NCBI RefSeq assembly: GCF_000521865.1
Contig: NZ_JAME01000020.1
Coordinates: 27,790 to 91,789 of the forward strand
Source of the DNA: Roseivivax isoporae LMG 25204
GTDB lineage: Bacteria > Pseudomonadota > Alphaproteobacteria > Rhodobacterales > Rhodobacteraceae
DNA: 64,000 bases
Direction of reading: 5' to 3'
Part shown: positions 9,247 to 18,577 of the stretch, in pieces
Position numbering within the stretch: position 1 is the first letter of the stretch
Layout of the letters: every line of letters begins with the position of its first letter
Position numbers and translations under genes: made by a program
Notes under the pieces: model-generated
The model's input: only the letters and a program-made list of their open reading frames with translations
Databases searched by the model: none
What the model was told of the DNA's origin: nothing

Positions 9247-10287
9247 ATGGCAACCGCTCTGCTGACCGTCGATCTCGACGCCCTCGCGCTGAACTGGACC
9301 AACCTCGACCGCGCCGGAGGCGGGGCCGAGACCGGTGCCGTGGTCAAGGCCGACGCCTATGGCCTCGGTGTCGCGCAGGTGGCACCCGCGCTGGCGCGGG
9401 CCGGCGCGCGGCGCTTCTTCGTGGCGCTGGCCGAGGAGGGTATCGCGCTGCGCGACGCCCTCGGACAGGGCCCCGAGATTTTCGTCTTCAACGGGCACAT
9501 GCCGGGCGACGCCGCGACGATCCGGGATGCCGGGCTCGTGCCGCTCGTCAACTCCATCGACCAGATGGTGATGCATGTGGAGGCGCTGCCCGGCCACCCC
9601 TTCGGCATCCAGCTCGATTCCGGCATGAACCGGCTCGGGATGGAGCCCGCGGAATGGGCGGCGCTCCGCGAGATCGCGCTGGCGCAGAACCCGCGGCTCG
9701 TGATGAGCCACCTCGCCTGCGCCGACGAGCCCGACCACCCGATGAACCGCGTGCAGCTCGACGCCTTCCGCGAGATGACGGACGGCATCGAGGCGCCGCG
9801 GTCGCTGTCGGCGACGGGCGGCATCCTCCTGGGCGCGGCCTACCATTTCGACGTGACGCGGCCGGGCGTGGGCCTTTACGGCGGGCTGCCCTTCGTCGAC
9901 GCGCAGCCGGTGGCGCATGTGGACCTGCCGGTGATCCAGGTCCGCGACGTCGCGCCGGGCGAGACCGTGGGCTACGGCAACACGTGGACGGCCGGGCGGC
10001 CCACCCGCGTCGCCACCGTCGCCGGCGGCTACGCGGACGGCATCCACCGCATCATGGGACCGCACGCCTACCTCTATGCCGGCGAGACCCGCTGCCCGAT
10101 CGTCGGGCGCATCTCGATGGACCTGATCGGCGTCGACGTGACCGACGCGCCCGAGGTGCCGGCGACGCTCGAGTTCCTCGGCCGGCACCAGTCGGTGGAC
10201 ACGGTCGCAGACGCCGCGGGCACCATCGGCTACGAGGTGCTGACCGCGCTCGGGCCCCGCTACGCGCGGCGCTATACCGGCGGATGA
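9247..10287 (+). CDS. alr: Alanine racemase
   Basis: A PLP enzyme that interconverts L- and D-alanine and supplies D-alanine for peptidoglycan. The 346-residue protein has the PLP lysine in [10 protein letters not shown] (Lys34), the catalytic tyrosine of the second domain in [10 protein letters not shown] (about residue 242), and the C-terminal [13 protein letters not shown] block typical of the beta-barrel domain. The ATG at 9247 gives the family-length N-terminus ([11 protein letters not shown]); the longer frame to 9115 adds unrelated low-complexity sequence. It follows dnaB by 238 bases, an order also common in relatives. Confidence 0.95.
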   Translation: MATALLTVDLDALALNWTNLDRAGGGAETGAVVKADAYGLGVAQVAPALARAGARRFFVALAEEGIALRDALGQGPEIFVFNGHMPGDAATIRDAGLVPLVNSIDQMVMHVEALPGHPFGIQLDSGMNRLGMEPAEWAALREIALAQNPRLVMSHLACADEPDHPMNRVQLDAFREMTDGIEAPRSLSATGGILLGAAYHFDVTRPGVGLYGGLPFVDAQPVAHVDLPVIQVRDVAPGETVGYGNTWTAGRPTRVATVAGGYADGIHRIMGPHAYLYAGETRCPIVGRISMDLIGVDVTDAPEVPATLEFLGRHQSVDTVADAAGTIGYEVLTALGPRYARRYTGG

Positions 10288-10312
10288 CGGGCGCGCCCCA
10301 ACCGGTGCGCGG

Positions 10313-10708
10313 GTGAGCTCGCTCCTCGATCCCGCGCCGGCCGTCCTGGCCTTTCTCTTCGTGAAGCGGTTCGTCTTCGTCGAGGCGGTGACGCTCGTCG
10401 CGCTCGCCCGCGTCCTGTTCGGGCGCGGACCGGCCCGGCTGGCGGCGGCGCTGTCGGTGCTCCTCGGCGGCGCGGCGACGCTCGCGGTCTTCGCCCCAGC
10501 GCTCGGCTTCGCCGGGGGCGCGTGGTTCGGACCGGTGGCGCGGGCATTGAACCTCTGGAACGGCATGGCGGTCCCGCTCGTCGTCTCTGCGCCGCTCGTC
10601 ATCTCCGCGGTCCTGCCCGGCACGGAACGCAGCCGCGCCGTCGACGCGGCGCATTTCGTGCTGCTCGCGGGGCTCCTCGTGCTCTGGGCGGCGACGTGGG
10701 TCGCCTGA
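10313..10708 (+). CDS. Small integral membrane protein of unknown function
   Basis: A 131-residue protein with a GTG start and four likely membrane helices (about residues 9-36, 42-66, 80-100 and 110-130). I see no recognisable catalytic motif. Its 3' end overlaps the following PqiA-like gene by 13 bases, so the two are probably translated from one message and may work as a pair in the inner membrane. The start is uncertain because there is no strong ribosome-binding site; GTG at 10313 lies 26 bases after the alr stop. Confidence 0.6.
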   Translation: MSSLLDPAPAVLAFLFVKRFVFVEAVTLVALARVLFGRGPARLAAALSVLLGGAATLAVFAPALGFAGGAWFGPVARALNLWNGMAVPLVVSAPLVISAVLPGTERSRAVDAAHFVLLAGLLVLWAATWVA

Positions 10709-11151
10709 CGGCGCGGCGGCTCCGGGTCACGCTCGCGCTCGTCCTCCTCGTGCTCTACCCGGTCGCCTGGATGGCGCCGCTCCTGCGCGCGGGATTGCTG
10801 CCGCTTTTCGGAATGTCGGAAATCAGCGTGCTGAGCGGCCTCGAGTCGCTCTGGGCAACCGATCCCTTTCTTGCGCTGATTGTCCTGATATTCGCAATTG
10901 TCGCTCCATACGTGAAACTCGCCCTGCTCCTCGCCGCGGAAGTGCGCAGGCAGGGTCCGTTTCTCGCGGCGGCAACCGTCTGGATCGGCCGCATCGCCAT
11001 GGCCGACATCTTTCTCGTCGCACTCTATGTCGCCGTCGCCAAAGGCATCGGCGTGGGCCGGGTCGAGACCGGCTGGGGCCTTTATCTGTTCACGTTCTGC
11101 GTGCTGTCGGCGCTGGCGCTCGGCGTCGCCCACCCGACCCGGCGCCCCTGA
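10696..11151 (+). CDS. Paraquat-inducible protein A family membrane protein
   Basis: A 151-residue inner-membrane protein matching one PqiA domain: a hydrophobic helix at about residues 9-28, then the loop GMSEISVLSGLESLW, then three more helices starting at ALIVLIFAIVAPYVKL. PqiA proteins pair with MCE lipid-transport proteins in other bacteria, but no pqiB-like gene is in this window. The GTG at 10696 is chosen because it overlaps the upstream gene by 13 bases and places the first arginine-rich turn before helix 1. E. coli PqiA carries two such domains, so this is a single-domain member. Confidence 0.7.
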   Translation: MGRLTARRLRVTLALVLLVLYPVAWMAPLLRAGLLPLFGMSEISVLSGLESLWATDPFLALIVLIFAIVAPYVKLALLLAAEVRRQGPFLAAATVWIGRIAMADIFLVALYVAVAKGIGVGRVETGWGLYLFTFCVLSALALGVAHPTRRP

Positions 11152-11307
11152 CCGGCCGTTTCCAGCGCGACAACAAAGACACGCGACTCGCGCGAATGTG
11201 GTTGCACCGGGAATTCAATGGCTTCTCGCAAGAAACTTATCGCGAATCCGCGCGTTCGGCATAAAATCGCCGCATAGGCTGCGCGACGGAAAGACGAGGG
11301 GCCGATT

Positions 11308-12180
11308 ATGAACCAGACATTTCGATCCGGCTATTTGATTGTTCAATATCTCATGCAACGGCTGGCGGTCCTGCTCATCGGGGCGCTGGCGCTGGTCCTT
11401 CTGGCCTATACCGCCGCCTGCCTCGCCGGACGCGCGGACTGGCTGTCGATGCCGCTCAGCTTCGGCGACGCGGTGATCGAGGACGCGGGCCCGGCCATCC
11501 AGGCGATGATGACGGCGCTGGCCGTGGGCCTCTGCTTCTTCCTGCCCACCAATGCCCGCGTCATGGCGCTCGAGACCTCGCACCGGCGCTTCCACATCGG
11601 CATGCAGGACGTGGCGCATGCCTACCAGGTCGCCCACCGCGCCGACCGCGAGGGCGTGTTCCGGCTGCGCCACGAGTTCGATTCCATCCGCGAGCGCATG
11701 GTGTTCCTGCGCGAGCATCCCGACCTCTCCGATCTCGAGCCCTCGGTGCTCGAGGTGGCGGCACAGATGAGCCACCTGTCGCGCGAGCTGGCCGCGGTCT
11801 ATTCGGACCGCAACGTGGCGCGTGCCCGCGACTTCCTCGTCCAGCGCCAGCAGGAGGTCGAGGACTTCAACCTCCGGCTCGACCACGCCAAGGCGGTGGC
11901 GACGGAGATGCGGCGCTGGCTGGACCGGGTCGAGATGGACGAGGCGGTGGCCGAGGCGCAGCTCGCCCGGCTGTGCGACGAGCTGACCGAGATCCTGCCC
12001 GAGCTGCACGACGACGCCGATCCGGGCGCCATCGTGGCCGACATGCCGGACGCCGCCGCGCCGGCGGCGCGGGCCGAGGACGACGGGGACGACTGGATCC
12101 CGCCCGCGGCCCACCGGATCGACCCGCACCAGGACGACCCGCGCATCGTGCGCCTCCTCAACCAGCGCGCCGCCGAGTAA
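11308..12180 (+). CDS. Membrane-anchored coiled-coil protein next to radA (often annotated DNA repair protein)
   Basis: A 290-residue protein with two membrane helices (about residues 17-40 and 66-82) and a long charged helical region (about residues 95-235) likely to form a coiled coil, ending in a flexible acidic tail. Homologues in Rhodobacterales are commonly called DNA repair protein, apparently because radA follows; the sequence itself has no nuclease, helicase or DNA-binding motif. The charged part should face the cytosol. An AT-rich TAAAAT element at 11262-11267 could be its -10 box. radA begins 63 bases downstream. Confidence 0.7.
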   Translation: MNQTFRSGYLIVQYLMQRLAVLLIGALALVLLAYTAACLAGRADWLSMPLSFGDAVIEDAGPAIQAMMTALAVGLCFFLPTNARVMALETSHRRFHIGMQDVAHAYQVAHRADREGVFRLRHEFDSIRERMVFLREHPDLSDLEPSVLEVAAQMSHLSRELAAVYSDRNVARARDFLVQRQQEVEDFNLRLDHAKAVATEMRRWLDRVEMDEAVAEAQLARLCDELTEILPELHDDADPGAIVADMPDAAAPAARAEDDGDDWIPPAAHRIDPHQDDPRIVRLLNQRAAE

Positions 12181-12243
12181 CGCGCCGCCGGGACGTGGCG
12201 TGCGCCCTTGCGGCGCCCCGTCCCGGCGGCCTACATGCCCGCC

Positions 12244-13611
12244 ATGGCGCGCGTTCAATCCTCCTTCGTCTGCTCCTCCTGCGGCAACGTCACCTCGAAG
12301 TGGTCGGGCCGGTGCGAGGCCTGCGGCGCGTGGAACACCATCCACGAGGAGGCGCCGGCCACCTCGGGCCCACCGTCGAAATCGGTGACCCGCGCCAAGG
12401 GCCGCAACGTGCCGCTGACCGACCTCGCGGCCGCCGAGCCGCCCCCGCCCCGCACGGCGAGCGGCCTCGACGAACTCGACCGGGTGCTGGGCGGCGGGCT
12501 GGTCCCCGGCAGCGCGGTGCTGGTCGGCGGCGACCCGGGCATCGGCAAGTCCACGCTGCTCCTGCAGGGGGCCGCGGCGTTCGGTCTCGCGGGCCTCTCG
12601 GTCGTCTATGTCAGCGGCGAGGAGGCGTCGGCGCAGGTGCGGCTCCGGGCGGAACGGCTTGGGCTCGGGACGGCGCCCGTGCGGCTCGCCGCAGAGACGA
12701 ACCTGCGCGACATCCTCACGACCCTCGACGGCGAACGGCCGGATCTCGTGGTGGTCGATTCGATCCAGACCATGTGGGCCGACAATGTCGAGAGCGCGCC
12801 GGGCAGCGTCGCGCAGGTGCGCGCGGCGGCGCACGAGCTCACGAGCTTCGCCAAGCGGCGCGGCGCCTCCGTCATCATGGTGGGCCACGTCACCAAGGAC
12901 GGCCAGCTGGCCGGTCCCCGCGTGGTCGAGCACATGGTCGACACGGTGCTCTACTTCGAGGGCGAGCGCGGCCACCAGTTCCGCATCCTGCGCAGCGTCA
13001 AGAACCGCTTCGGTCCCGCCGACGAGATCGGGGTCTTCGAGATGACGGGCGGCGGGCTCGCCGAGGTGGCGAACCCCTCGGCGCTGTTCCTGTCCGAACG
13101 CGGCACGCCCGCGCCGGGCTCGGTGGTCTTTGCCGGGATCGAGGGCACGCGGCCGGTCCTCTGCGAGCTGCAGGCGCTGGTGGCGCCGACGCCGCAGGCG
13201 CAACCCCGCCGATCGGTGGTCGGTTGGGACGGCGGGCGTCTCGCCATGATCCTCGCCGTGCTCGAGGCGCGCTGCGGCATCCCCTTTGCCGGGCTCGACG
13301 TCTACCTGAACGTGGCGGGCGGCATGAAGATATCGGAACCGGCGGCGGATCTGGCCGTCGCCGCGGCGCTCCTGTCCGCGCGCGAGGACGTGGCGCTGCC
13401 GCCCGAAACCGTGGTCTTCGGCGAAATCAGTCTCTCCGGCGCGCTGCGCCCGGTGACCCAGACCGAAAACAGGTTGAAAGAGGCGCGGAAACTTGGTTTC
13501 ACCGCGGCGATCGCGCCCCGTGGCGGCAAGGCCGGGGACGCATCGGGGCTGTCCCTCACCCAGATGGGCGATCTGACGGCCTTCGTCGGTGATGTATTCG
13601 GCGCGGGCTGA
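12244..13611 (+). CDS. radA: DNA repair protein RadA (Sms)
   Basis: A RecA-related branch-migration ATPase that processes recombination intermediates. The 455-residue protein has the N-terminal four-cysteine zinc finger (CSSCG and CEACGAW), Walker A GGDPGIGKST at about residues 95-104, the RadA-specific KNRFG motif near residue 253, and a C-terminal Lon-protease-like fold (GGMKISEPAADLAVA). The ATG at 12244 gives the standard length; an upstream in-frame ATG at 12208 would add 12 atypical residues. It is followed 62 bases later by cvpA. Confidence 0.95.
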   Translation: MARVQSSFVCSSCGNVTSKWSGRCEACGAWNTIHEEAPATSGPPSKSVTRAKGRNVPLTDLAAAEPPPPRTASGLDELDRVLGGGLVPGSAVLVGGDPGIGKSTLLLQGAAAFGLAGLSVVYVSGEEASAQVRLRAERLGLGTAPVRLAAETNLRDILTTLDGERPDLVVVDSIQTMWADNVESAPGSVAQVRAAAHELTSFAKRRGASVIMVGHVTKDGQLAGPRVVEHMVDTVLYFEGERGHQFRILRSVKNRFGPADEIGVFEMTGGGLAEVANPSALFLSERGTPAPGSVVFAGIEGTRPVLCELQALVAPTPQAQPRRSVVGWDGGRLAMILAVLEARCGIPFAGLDVYLNVAGGMKISEPAADLAVAAALLSAREDVALPPETVVFGEISLSGALRPVTQTENRLKEARKLGFTAAIAPRGGKAGDASGLSLTQMGDLTAFVGDVFGAG

Positions 13612-13673
13612 CGCGCATCGGGCAGGTCCCCCGCAAGACGCGCGGGACAGGACAAGGAAGAGGCAGGCCGATC

Positions 13674-14246
13674 ATGGAAGGTTTCACCGTCATCGACGCC
13701 GTCGTGGGCGTCGTCATCGTTCTGTCGGCATTGCTGGCATATTCACGCGGACTGGTGCGCGAGGCGCTCGCCATCGCCGGCTGGGTCGCCGCGGCGATCC
13801 TCGCCTTCATGTTCGCGCCGCAGGTGCAGCCGCTCGTGCGCGAGGTGCCCGTGATCGGCGAGTTCCTGTCGGACAGCTGCGAGCTGTCGATCATCGCGGC
13901 CTTCGCGGCGGTCTTCGCGCTGGCGCTGATCGTGGTCTCGCTGTTCACCCCGGTCTTCGCGAGCGTGGTGCAGCGCTCGGCGCTCGGCGGGCTCGACCAG
14001 GGGCTCGGCTTCCTCTTCGGCGTGGCGCGCGGCATCCTGCTCGTGGCGATCGCGTTCTTCGTCTACGAGACGGTGATCACCGCGCAGGACATCCCGATGG
14101 TCAACGACAGCCGTTCGGCAGCGGTCTTCTCGCGCTTCACCGACCGGATCGAGGAACAGAACCCCGACGCGGCGCTCGGCTGGATCACGACGCAGTACGA
14201 GGAACTCGTGGGCGTCTGCGAGGCACCGGGCACGAACGACGCCTGA
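13674..14246 (+). CDS. cvpA: CvpA family membrane protein
   Basis: A 190-residue inner-membrane protein with four predicted helices (about residues 6-24, 30-50, 72-95 and 108-130) and the family start FTVIDAVVGVVIVLSALLAY. CvpA is known in enterobacteria from colicin V production and bile/envelope stress, and it commonly precedes purF. Here purF is on the same strand but lies 2.8 kb further on, with a bd oxidase operon inserted in the opposite direction. A strong hairpin follows the stop. The C-terminal 50 residues are cytosolic or periplasmic and weakly conserved. Confidence 0.85.
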   Translation: MEGFTVIDAVVGVVIVLSALLAYSRGLVREALAIAGWVAAAILAFMFAPQVQPLVREVPVIGEFLSDSCELSIIAAFAAVFALALIVVSLFTPVFASVVQRSALGGLDQGLGFLFGVARGILLVAIAFFVYETVITAQDIPMVNDSRSAAVFSRFTDRIEEQNPDAALGWITTQYEELVGVCEAPGTNDA

Positions 14247-14265
14247 TCCGCGCGACGCAGACGGA

Positions 14266-14301
14266 AAAAGGGCGGGCGCATCCCCATGCGCCCGCCCTTT
14301 T
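14266..14301. terminator. Bidirectional terminator between cvpA and cyd genes
   Basis: A perfect 16-base-pair inverted repeat (arms 14266-14281 and 14286-14301) with a four-base CCCC loop. The left arm opens with AAAA and the right arm ends in TTTT, so it has a U-run in both directions. It lies between two convergent transcription units, cvpA and the cyd operon, and should end both. Confidence 0.85.
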
Positions 14302-14305
14302 CATG

Positions 14306-14398
14306 TCAGAGGATCATCGCCCGGATGCCGTAGGCGACGATCCCGAGGGCACCCACCGAGAGCGCCCAGATCAGCACGAACCATCCGACGCGGCGCAT
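14306..14398 (-). CDS. Small cytochrome bd subunit-like peptide (DUF2474)
   Basis: A 30-residue single-helix membrane peptide (RRVGWFVLIWALSV near the N-terminus). It matches the DUF2474 pattern, a family found directly after cyanide-insensitive oxidase genes and a likely counterpart of CydX. Its ATG overlaps the cydB TGA by one base (TGATG), so translation should be coupled to cydB. CydX-type peptides stabilise the oxidase haems; that role is inferred here from position and shape. The gene is short enough to be missed by automatic calling. Confidence 0.75.
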   Translation of the reverse strand: MRRVGWFVLIWALSVGALGIVAYGIRAMIL

Positions 14399-15429
14399 CA
14401 GTGATAGCCCTCCCCGGGCTTCAGCTTGCCGCGGAACACCCAGTAGGCGTAGGCCGTGTAGGCGAGGATGATCGGCACCAGCACCGCCGCGCCGACGAAC
14501 ATGAAGAGCTGCGACTTGGCCGGGCTCGCCGCGTCGTAGATCGTGATCGCGGGCGGGATGATGTGCGGCCACATGGAGATGCCGAGCCCCACGAAGCAGA
14601 GCAGGAACAGCGCGAGCGTCAGCACGAAGGGCAGCCAGTCGCGTTCCTCGGCATCGATCGACTTCCAGAGCTGCCAGGCCAGCACCGCCACGAGGATCGG
14701 CACCGGCGCGACGACGAACGCGGCGGGGAACGAGAACCAGCGCGCGAAGTATTCCTGTTCGAGGAACGGCGTCGCGAGGCTCACCGCCACGATGCAGGCC
14801 ACGGTGGCGATGCCGAAGGCCCGCGCCATCCGGCGCACGCGCACCTGGATCTCGCCGTCGAGCTTCATGTTGAGCCAGGTCGCCCCCATGAAGGCGTAGC
14901 CCACGACCACCGAGACCCCGCAGAGGATCGAGAACGGCGTGAGCCAGTCCCACCAGCCGCCGCCGTAGGAGCGGCCGTCCACCTCGATGCCCTGCAGCAG
15001 CGCGCCGAGCGTGATCCCCTGCGCGAGGGCCGCCACGGTCGAGCCGCCGATGAAGGCAGCGTCCCAGAACACCTCCTGGAAACGGCCGACCGCTTTCCAG
15101 CGGAACTCGAACGCGACGCCGCGGAAGATCAGCGCGAGAAGCATCGCGATGATCGGCGGGTAGAGCGCCGGCAGGATGATGGCGTAGGCCAGCGGGAAGG
15201 CCGCGAAGAGCCCCCCGCCCCCCAGCACCAGCCACGTCTCGTTGCCGTCCCAGACCGGAGCGACCGAGTTCATCATCAGGTCGCGGTCGTCCTTCTTGCG
15301 GAAGAACGGGTAGAGGATGCCGATGCCGAGGTCGAAGCCGTCGAGCACCACGTAGACGTAGACCGCGAAGGCCAGGAGCAGCGCCCACGCGATGGTCAGG
15401 TCGAGGGAGATCGAGATCGCGTCCATCAT
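14398..15429 (-). CDS. cydB: Cytochrome bd ubiquinol oxidase subunit II (cyanide-insensitive type)
   Basis: The structural partner of CydA in a quinol-oxidising terminal oxidase of the inner membrane. The 343-residue protein has about eight to nine membrane helices, the signature YVVLDGFDLGIGIL at about residues 26-39, and APVWDGNETWLVLGGG near residue 57-72. Two ATGs are adjacent (15429 and 15426); GAGGAGG upstream, overlapping the end of cydA, serves either. It is encoded 10 bases after cydA and overlaps the DUF2474 peptide by one base. Confidence 0.93.
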   Translation of the reverse strand: MMDAISISLDLTIAWALLLAFAVYVYVVLDGFDLGIGILYPFFRKKDDRDLMMNSVAPVWDGNETWLVLGGGGLFAAFPLAYAIILPALYPPIIAMLLALIFRGVAFEFRWKAVGRFQEVFWDAAFIGGSTVAALAQGITLGALLQGIEVDGRSYGGGWWDWLTPFSILCGVSVVVGYAFMGATWLNMKLDGEIQVRVRRMARAFGIATVACIVAVSLATPFLEQEYFARWFSFPAAFVVAPVPILVAVLAWQLWKSIDAEERDWLPFVLTLALFLLCFVGLGISMWPHIIPPAITIYDAASPAKSQLFMFVGAAVLVPIILAYTAYAYWVFRGKLKPGEGYH

Positions 15430-15439
15430 GCAGGCCTCC

Positions 15440-16888
15440 TCACTCTGCCGGTTGCGTGCTGCCGGAACCCGCCGGCCGCGGCCGCTGCTGGGTGCCCGGA
15501 ACGATGCCCGAGGCGCGCAGGGGTCCGTTGTCGGGATCGTCGCGCCCGGTCGGCACCACCTCGGGCGTGCGGCTCATGAGCTTGAAGAGGTAGCCCACGC
15601 CCGCGCCGAACACCGCGAAATAGATGACGATGAAGGCGATGAGCGAGCCGCCCACGGCGCCCGCGTCGAGCGGCGACGCGGCCTCGGAGGTCAGCATCTC
15701 GCCGTAGACCACGTAGGGCTGGCGGCCCACCTCGGTGGTGATCCAGCCGGCGATCACCGCGACGAGGCCCGAGGGTCCCATCGCGAAGGCCGCGCGGTGC
15801 AGCCAACGGTCGTCGTAGAGCCGGCCCTTGTAGCGCGTCCAGAGCGACCAGAGCCCGAGCCCCGCCATCAGCATGCCGATCCCCACCATGATGCGGAACG
15901 ACCAGAACACGATCGCCACCGGCGGCTCCTCGTCGTCGGGCACGGTGTCGAGCCCGGGCATCGAGGCGTTCCAGCCCTTGTTCAGGATCGGGCCCCCGAT
16001 CTTGGGGATGGACAGCTCGTACCGCATCTCGCCGGCCTCCTGGTCTGGAATGCCGAACAGGATCAGCGGGACGCCGTTGTCGTAGCTCTCGAAATGCCCC
16101 TCCATCGCCAGCACCTTGGTCGGCTGGTACTCGTAGGTGTTGAGCCCGTGCTCATGGCCGATGACGATCTGCAGCGGCGCGACGATGGCGGCCATCCACA
16201 TGGCCATCGAGAACATCTTGCGCACGCCGTGGTTCGCCCGCCGGCCGCGCAGCAGGTGCCACGCGCCGACGCCGCCCACGATGAACGCGGTCGTCAGGTA
16301 GGCCGCCGTCAGCGTGTGCACGAGGCGGTAGGGGAAGGACGGGTTCAGGATGATCGCCCACCAGTCCTCGGGCACGTACTGCCCGGCATCGTTGATGCCG
16401 TAGCCCGCGGGCGTGTGCATCCAAGAGTTCACCGACAGGATCCAGGTCGCCGAGATGGCGGTGCCGACCGCGACCATGAGCGTCGCCACCATGTGCAGGC
16501 CGTTGCCGACCTTGCCTCGGCCGAACAGCATGATCCCGAGGAAGCCCGCCTCGAGGAAGAAGGCGGTCAGCACCTCGTAGGCCATGAGCGGCCCCAGTAC
16601 CGGGCCGGTCCGGTCCGAGAACACGGACCAGTTCGTGCCGAACTGGTAGGACATCACGATCCCCGACACGACGCCCATGGCGAAGGTGATCGCGAAGATC
16701 TTCACCCAGAAGTTGAAGAGGTGCAGGTACGCCTCGTTCTTCGTCCAGACGTACCAGCCGTTCAGCACCGCGAGGAAACTCGCGAGGCCGATGGTGAAAG
16801 CGGGAAAGATGAAATGGAACGCGACGGTGAACGCGAACTGGATCCGTGCCAGCGTCACCGCGTCGAATCCGAAGAAGAGGGAGTCCAT
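15440..16888 (-). CDS. cydA: Cytochrome bd ubiquinol oxidase subunit I (cyanide-insensitive type, CioA-like)
   Basis: The haem-bearing subunit that oxidises ubiquinol and reduces oxygen to water. The 482-residue protein shows the FHFIFPAFTIG start with a haem-ligand histidine, the EHG segment in VIGHEHGLNTYEYQP, and GWITTEVGRQPYVVYG near residue 390. Its length and short periplasmic Q-loop place it in the CIO branch rather than the long-loop E. coli CydA branch, as does the downstream DUF2474 peptide. It probably serves at low oxygen or under cyanide, nitric oxide or sulfide. No clear FNR box is seen upstream, and no cydCD or cydDC genes are in the window. Confidence 0.93.
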   Translation of the reverse strand: MDSLFFGFDAVTLARIQFAFTVAFHFIFPAFTIGLASFLAVLNGWYVWTKNEAYLHLFNFWVKIFAITFAMGVVSGIVMSYQFGTNWSVFSDRTGPVLGPLMAYEVLTAFFLEAGFLGIMLFGRGKVGNGLHMVATLMVAVGTAISATWILSVNSWMHTPAGYGINDAGQYVPEDWWAIILNPSFPYRLVHTLTAAYLTTAFIVGGVGAWHLLRGRRANHGVRKMFSMAMWMAAIVAPLQIVIGHEHGLNTYEYQPTKVLAMEGHFESYDNGVPLILFGIPDQEAGEMRYELSIPKIGGPILNKGWNASMPGLDTVPDDEEPPVAIVFWSFRIMVGIGMLMAGLGLWSLWTRYKGRLYDDRWLHRAAFAMGPSGLVAVIAGWITTEVGRQPYVVYGEMLTSEAASPLDAGAVGGSLIAFIVIYFAVFGAGVGYLFKLMSRTPEVVPTGRDDPDNGPLRASGIVPGTQQRPRPAGSGSTQPAE

Positions 16889-17091
16889 GGTCCGGATGTC
16901 CTCGTGATCGTCTCAGTTGACGCACACTTAAGTCGCGTCTCGGGGATGTCCGCCGGGATGCGGCCACTGGACGCAGAAAAACGAAGCGGTTTCGCAACCA
17001 TTCGTGACGCGGGCGTGACATGTCCGGCCGCGTCCCCTAAGTAGGCCACGAAAGCCAGCCGGATTCGGGATCCTCCTCCTTGTCCAAGCGC

Positions 17092-18573
17092 ATGCCCCCT
17101 GCCCATCCGTTCGACTTCGCGGCCGCCGGTGACGGCGACGACGACCACCTGCACGAAGAGTGCGGCGTCTTCGGCGTGGTCGGTGTCACCGATGCCGCCA
17201 ACTTCGTCGCGCTCGGGCTGCACGCCCTGCAGCACCGCGGCCAGGAGGCCGGCGGCATCGTCACCTACGACCCCGAACAGGGTTTCAACTCGGCCCGCCG
17301 CTTCGGCTACGTTCGGGACAATTTCACCAGCCCGTCGGTGATGGAGACCCTGCCGGGCTCGCTCGGCATCGGGCACGTGCGCTATTCGACCGCCGGCTCC
17401 AAGGGTCCGACGCAGATCCGCGACGTTCAGCCGTTCTTCGGCGAGTTCTCCATGGGCGGCGCGGCCATCGCGCACAACGGCAACATCACCAATGCCGAGG
17501 CGCTGCGCCGCGAGCTGATCGAGCGCGGCTCGATCTTCCAGTCCTCGTCGGACAGCGAGTGCATCATTCACCTGATGGCCCGGTCGCTCCAGCGCGACAT
17601 CCCCGCCCGGATGGAGGATGCGCTGCGCCGGGTCGAGGGCGCGTTCTCGGTCGTGGCCATGACGCGGACGAAGCTCATCGGGGTACGCGATCCGCTGGGC
17701 GTGCGGCCGCTCGTCCTCGGACGGGTCGGCGAGGGATGGTGCATCGCGTCGGAAACCTGCGCGCTCGACATCATCGGCGCCGAGTTCGTCCGCGAGATCG
17801 AGCCGGGCGAGATGGTCGTGGTCACCCCCGAGCGCGGCGTCGAAAGCGTGCGGCCCTTCCGCCCGCAGCGCCCGCGCTTCTGCATCTTCGAGCACGTCTA
17901 CTTCTCGCGCCCCGATTCGCTGATCGGCGGCCGGTCGGTCTACGAGACGCGCCGCCAGATCGGCGTCGAGCTTGCGCGCGAGGCGCCGGTCGATGCCGAC
18001 CTCGTCTGCCCGGTGCCGGACAGCGGCACGCCCGCCGCCATCGGCTTCAGCCAGGAATCGGGCATCCCCTATGCCATGGGGATCGTGCGCAACCAGTACA
18101 TGGGCCGCACCTTCATCGAGCCGACCGAGCAGATCCGGAACATGGGCGTCCGGCTCAAGCTCAACGTGAACCGCGCCCTGATCGCAGGCAAGCGGGTCAT
18201 CCTCGTCGACGACTCGGTGGTGCGCGGCACCACCTCGCGCAAGATCAAGGAGATGATCCTCGACGCGGGCGCGGCAGAGGTGCATTTCCGCATCGCGTCG
18301 CCCCCGACCGCATGGCCGTGCTTCTACGGCGTCGACACGCCGCAGCGGGAAAAGCTGCTCGCCGCGACCATGTCCGAGGACGAGATGCGCGACCACCTCG
18401 AGGTCGACAGCCTCAAGTTCATCTCGCTCGACGGGCTCTACCGCGCGGTGGGCGAGGCCAAGGGCCGCGACCCGAACCAGCCGCAATATTGCGATGCCTG
18501 CTTCTCGGGCGAGTACCCGGTCGAGCCTTCGGACATGATCCGCAAGGGATTCCAGCTGAAGGCCGCGGAATAG
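17092..18573 (+). CDS. purF: Amidophosphoribosyltransferase
   Basis: It catalyses the first committed step of purine synthesis, using glutamine to make phosphoribosylamine from PRPP. The 493-residue protein has the N-terminal glutamine-amidotransferase cysteine in EECGVFG (Cys24 from this start), reached after removal of a propeptide, and the PRPP motif VILVDDSVVRGTT at about residues 371-383. The ATG at 17092 is preferred; an in-frame TTG at 17080 adds four residues and also lacks a clear ribosome site. The stretch before the catalytic cysteine is glycine- and aspartate-rich and longer than in many relatives. It is split from cvpA by the inverted cyd operon. Confidence 0.93.
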   Translation: MPPAHPFDFAAAGDGDDDHLHEECGVFGVVGVTDAANFVALGLHALQHRGQEAGGIVTYDPEQGFNSARRFGYVRDNFTSPSVMETLPGSLGIGHVRYSTAGSKGPTQIRDVQPFFGEFSMGGAAIAHNGNITNAEALRRELIERGSIFQSSSDSECIIHLMARSLQRDIPARMEDALRRVEGAFSVVAMTRTKLIGVRDPLGVRPLVLGRVGEGWCIASETCALDIIGAEFVREIEPGEMVVVTPERGVESVRPFRPQRPRFCIFEHVYFSRPDSLIGGRSVYETRRQIGVELAREAPVDADLVCPVPDSGTPAAIGFSQESGIPYAMGIVRNQYMGRTFIEPTEQIRNMGVRLKLNVNRALIAGKRVILVDDSVVRGTTSRKIKEMILDAGAAEVHFRIASPPTAWPCFYGVDTPQREKLLAATMSEDEMRDHLEVDSLKFISLDGLYRAVGEAKGRDPNQPQYCDACFSGEYPVEPSDMIRKGFQLKAAE

Positions 18574-18577
18574 GCAC

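Noticed and set aside
16889..17091. FNR-like site upstream of cydA
   Set aside because: The best match, TAAGT-N4-GTCAA on the minus strand, has only one good half. I do not call it an FNR box.
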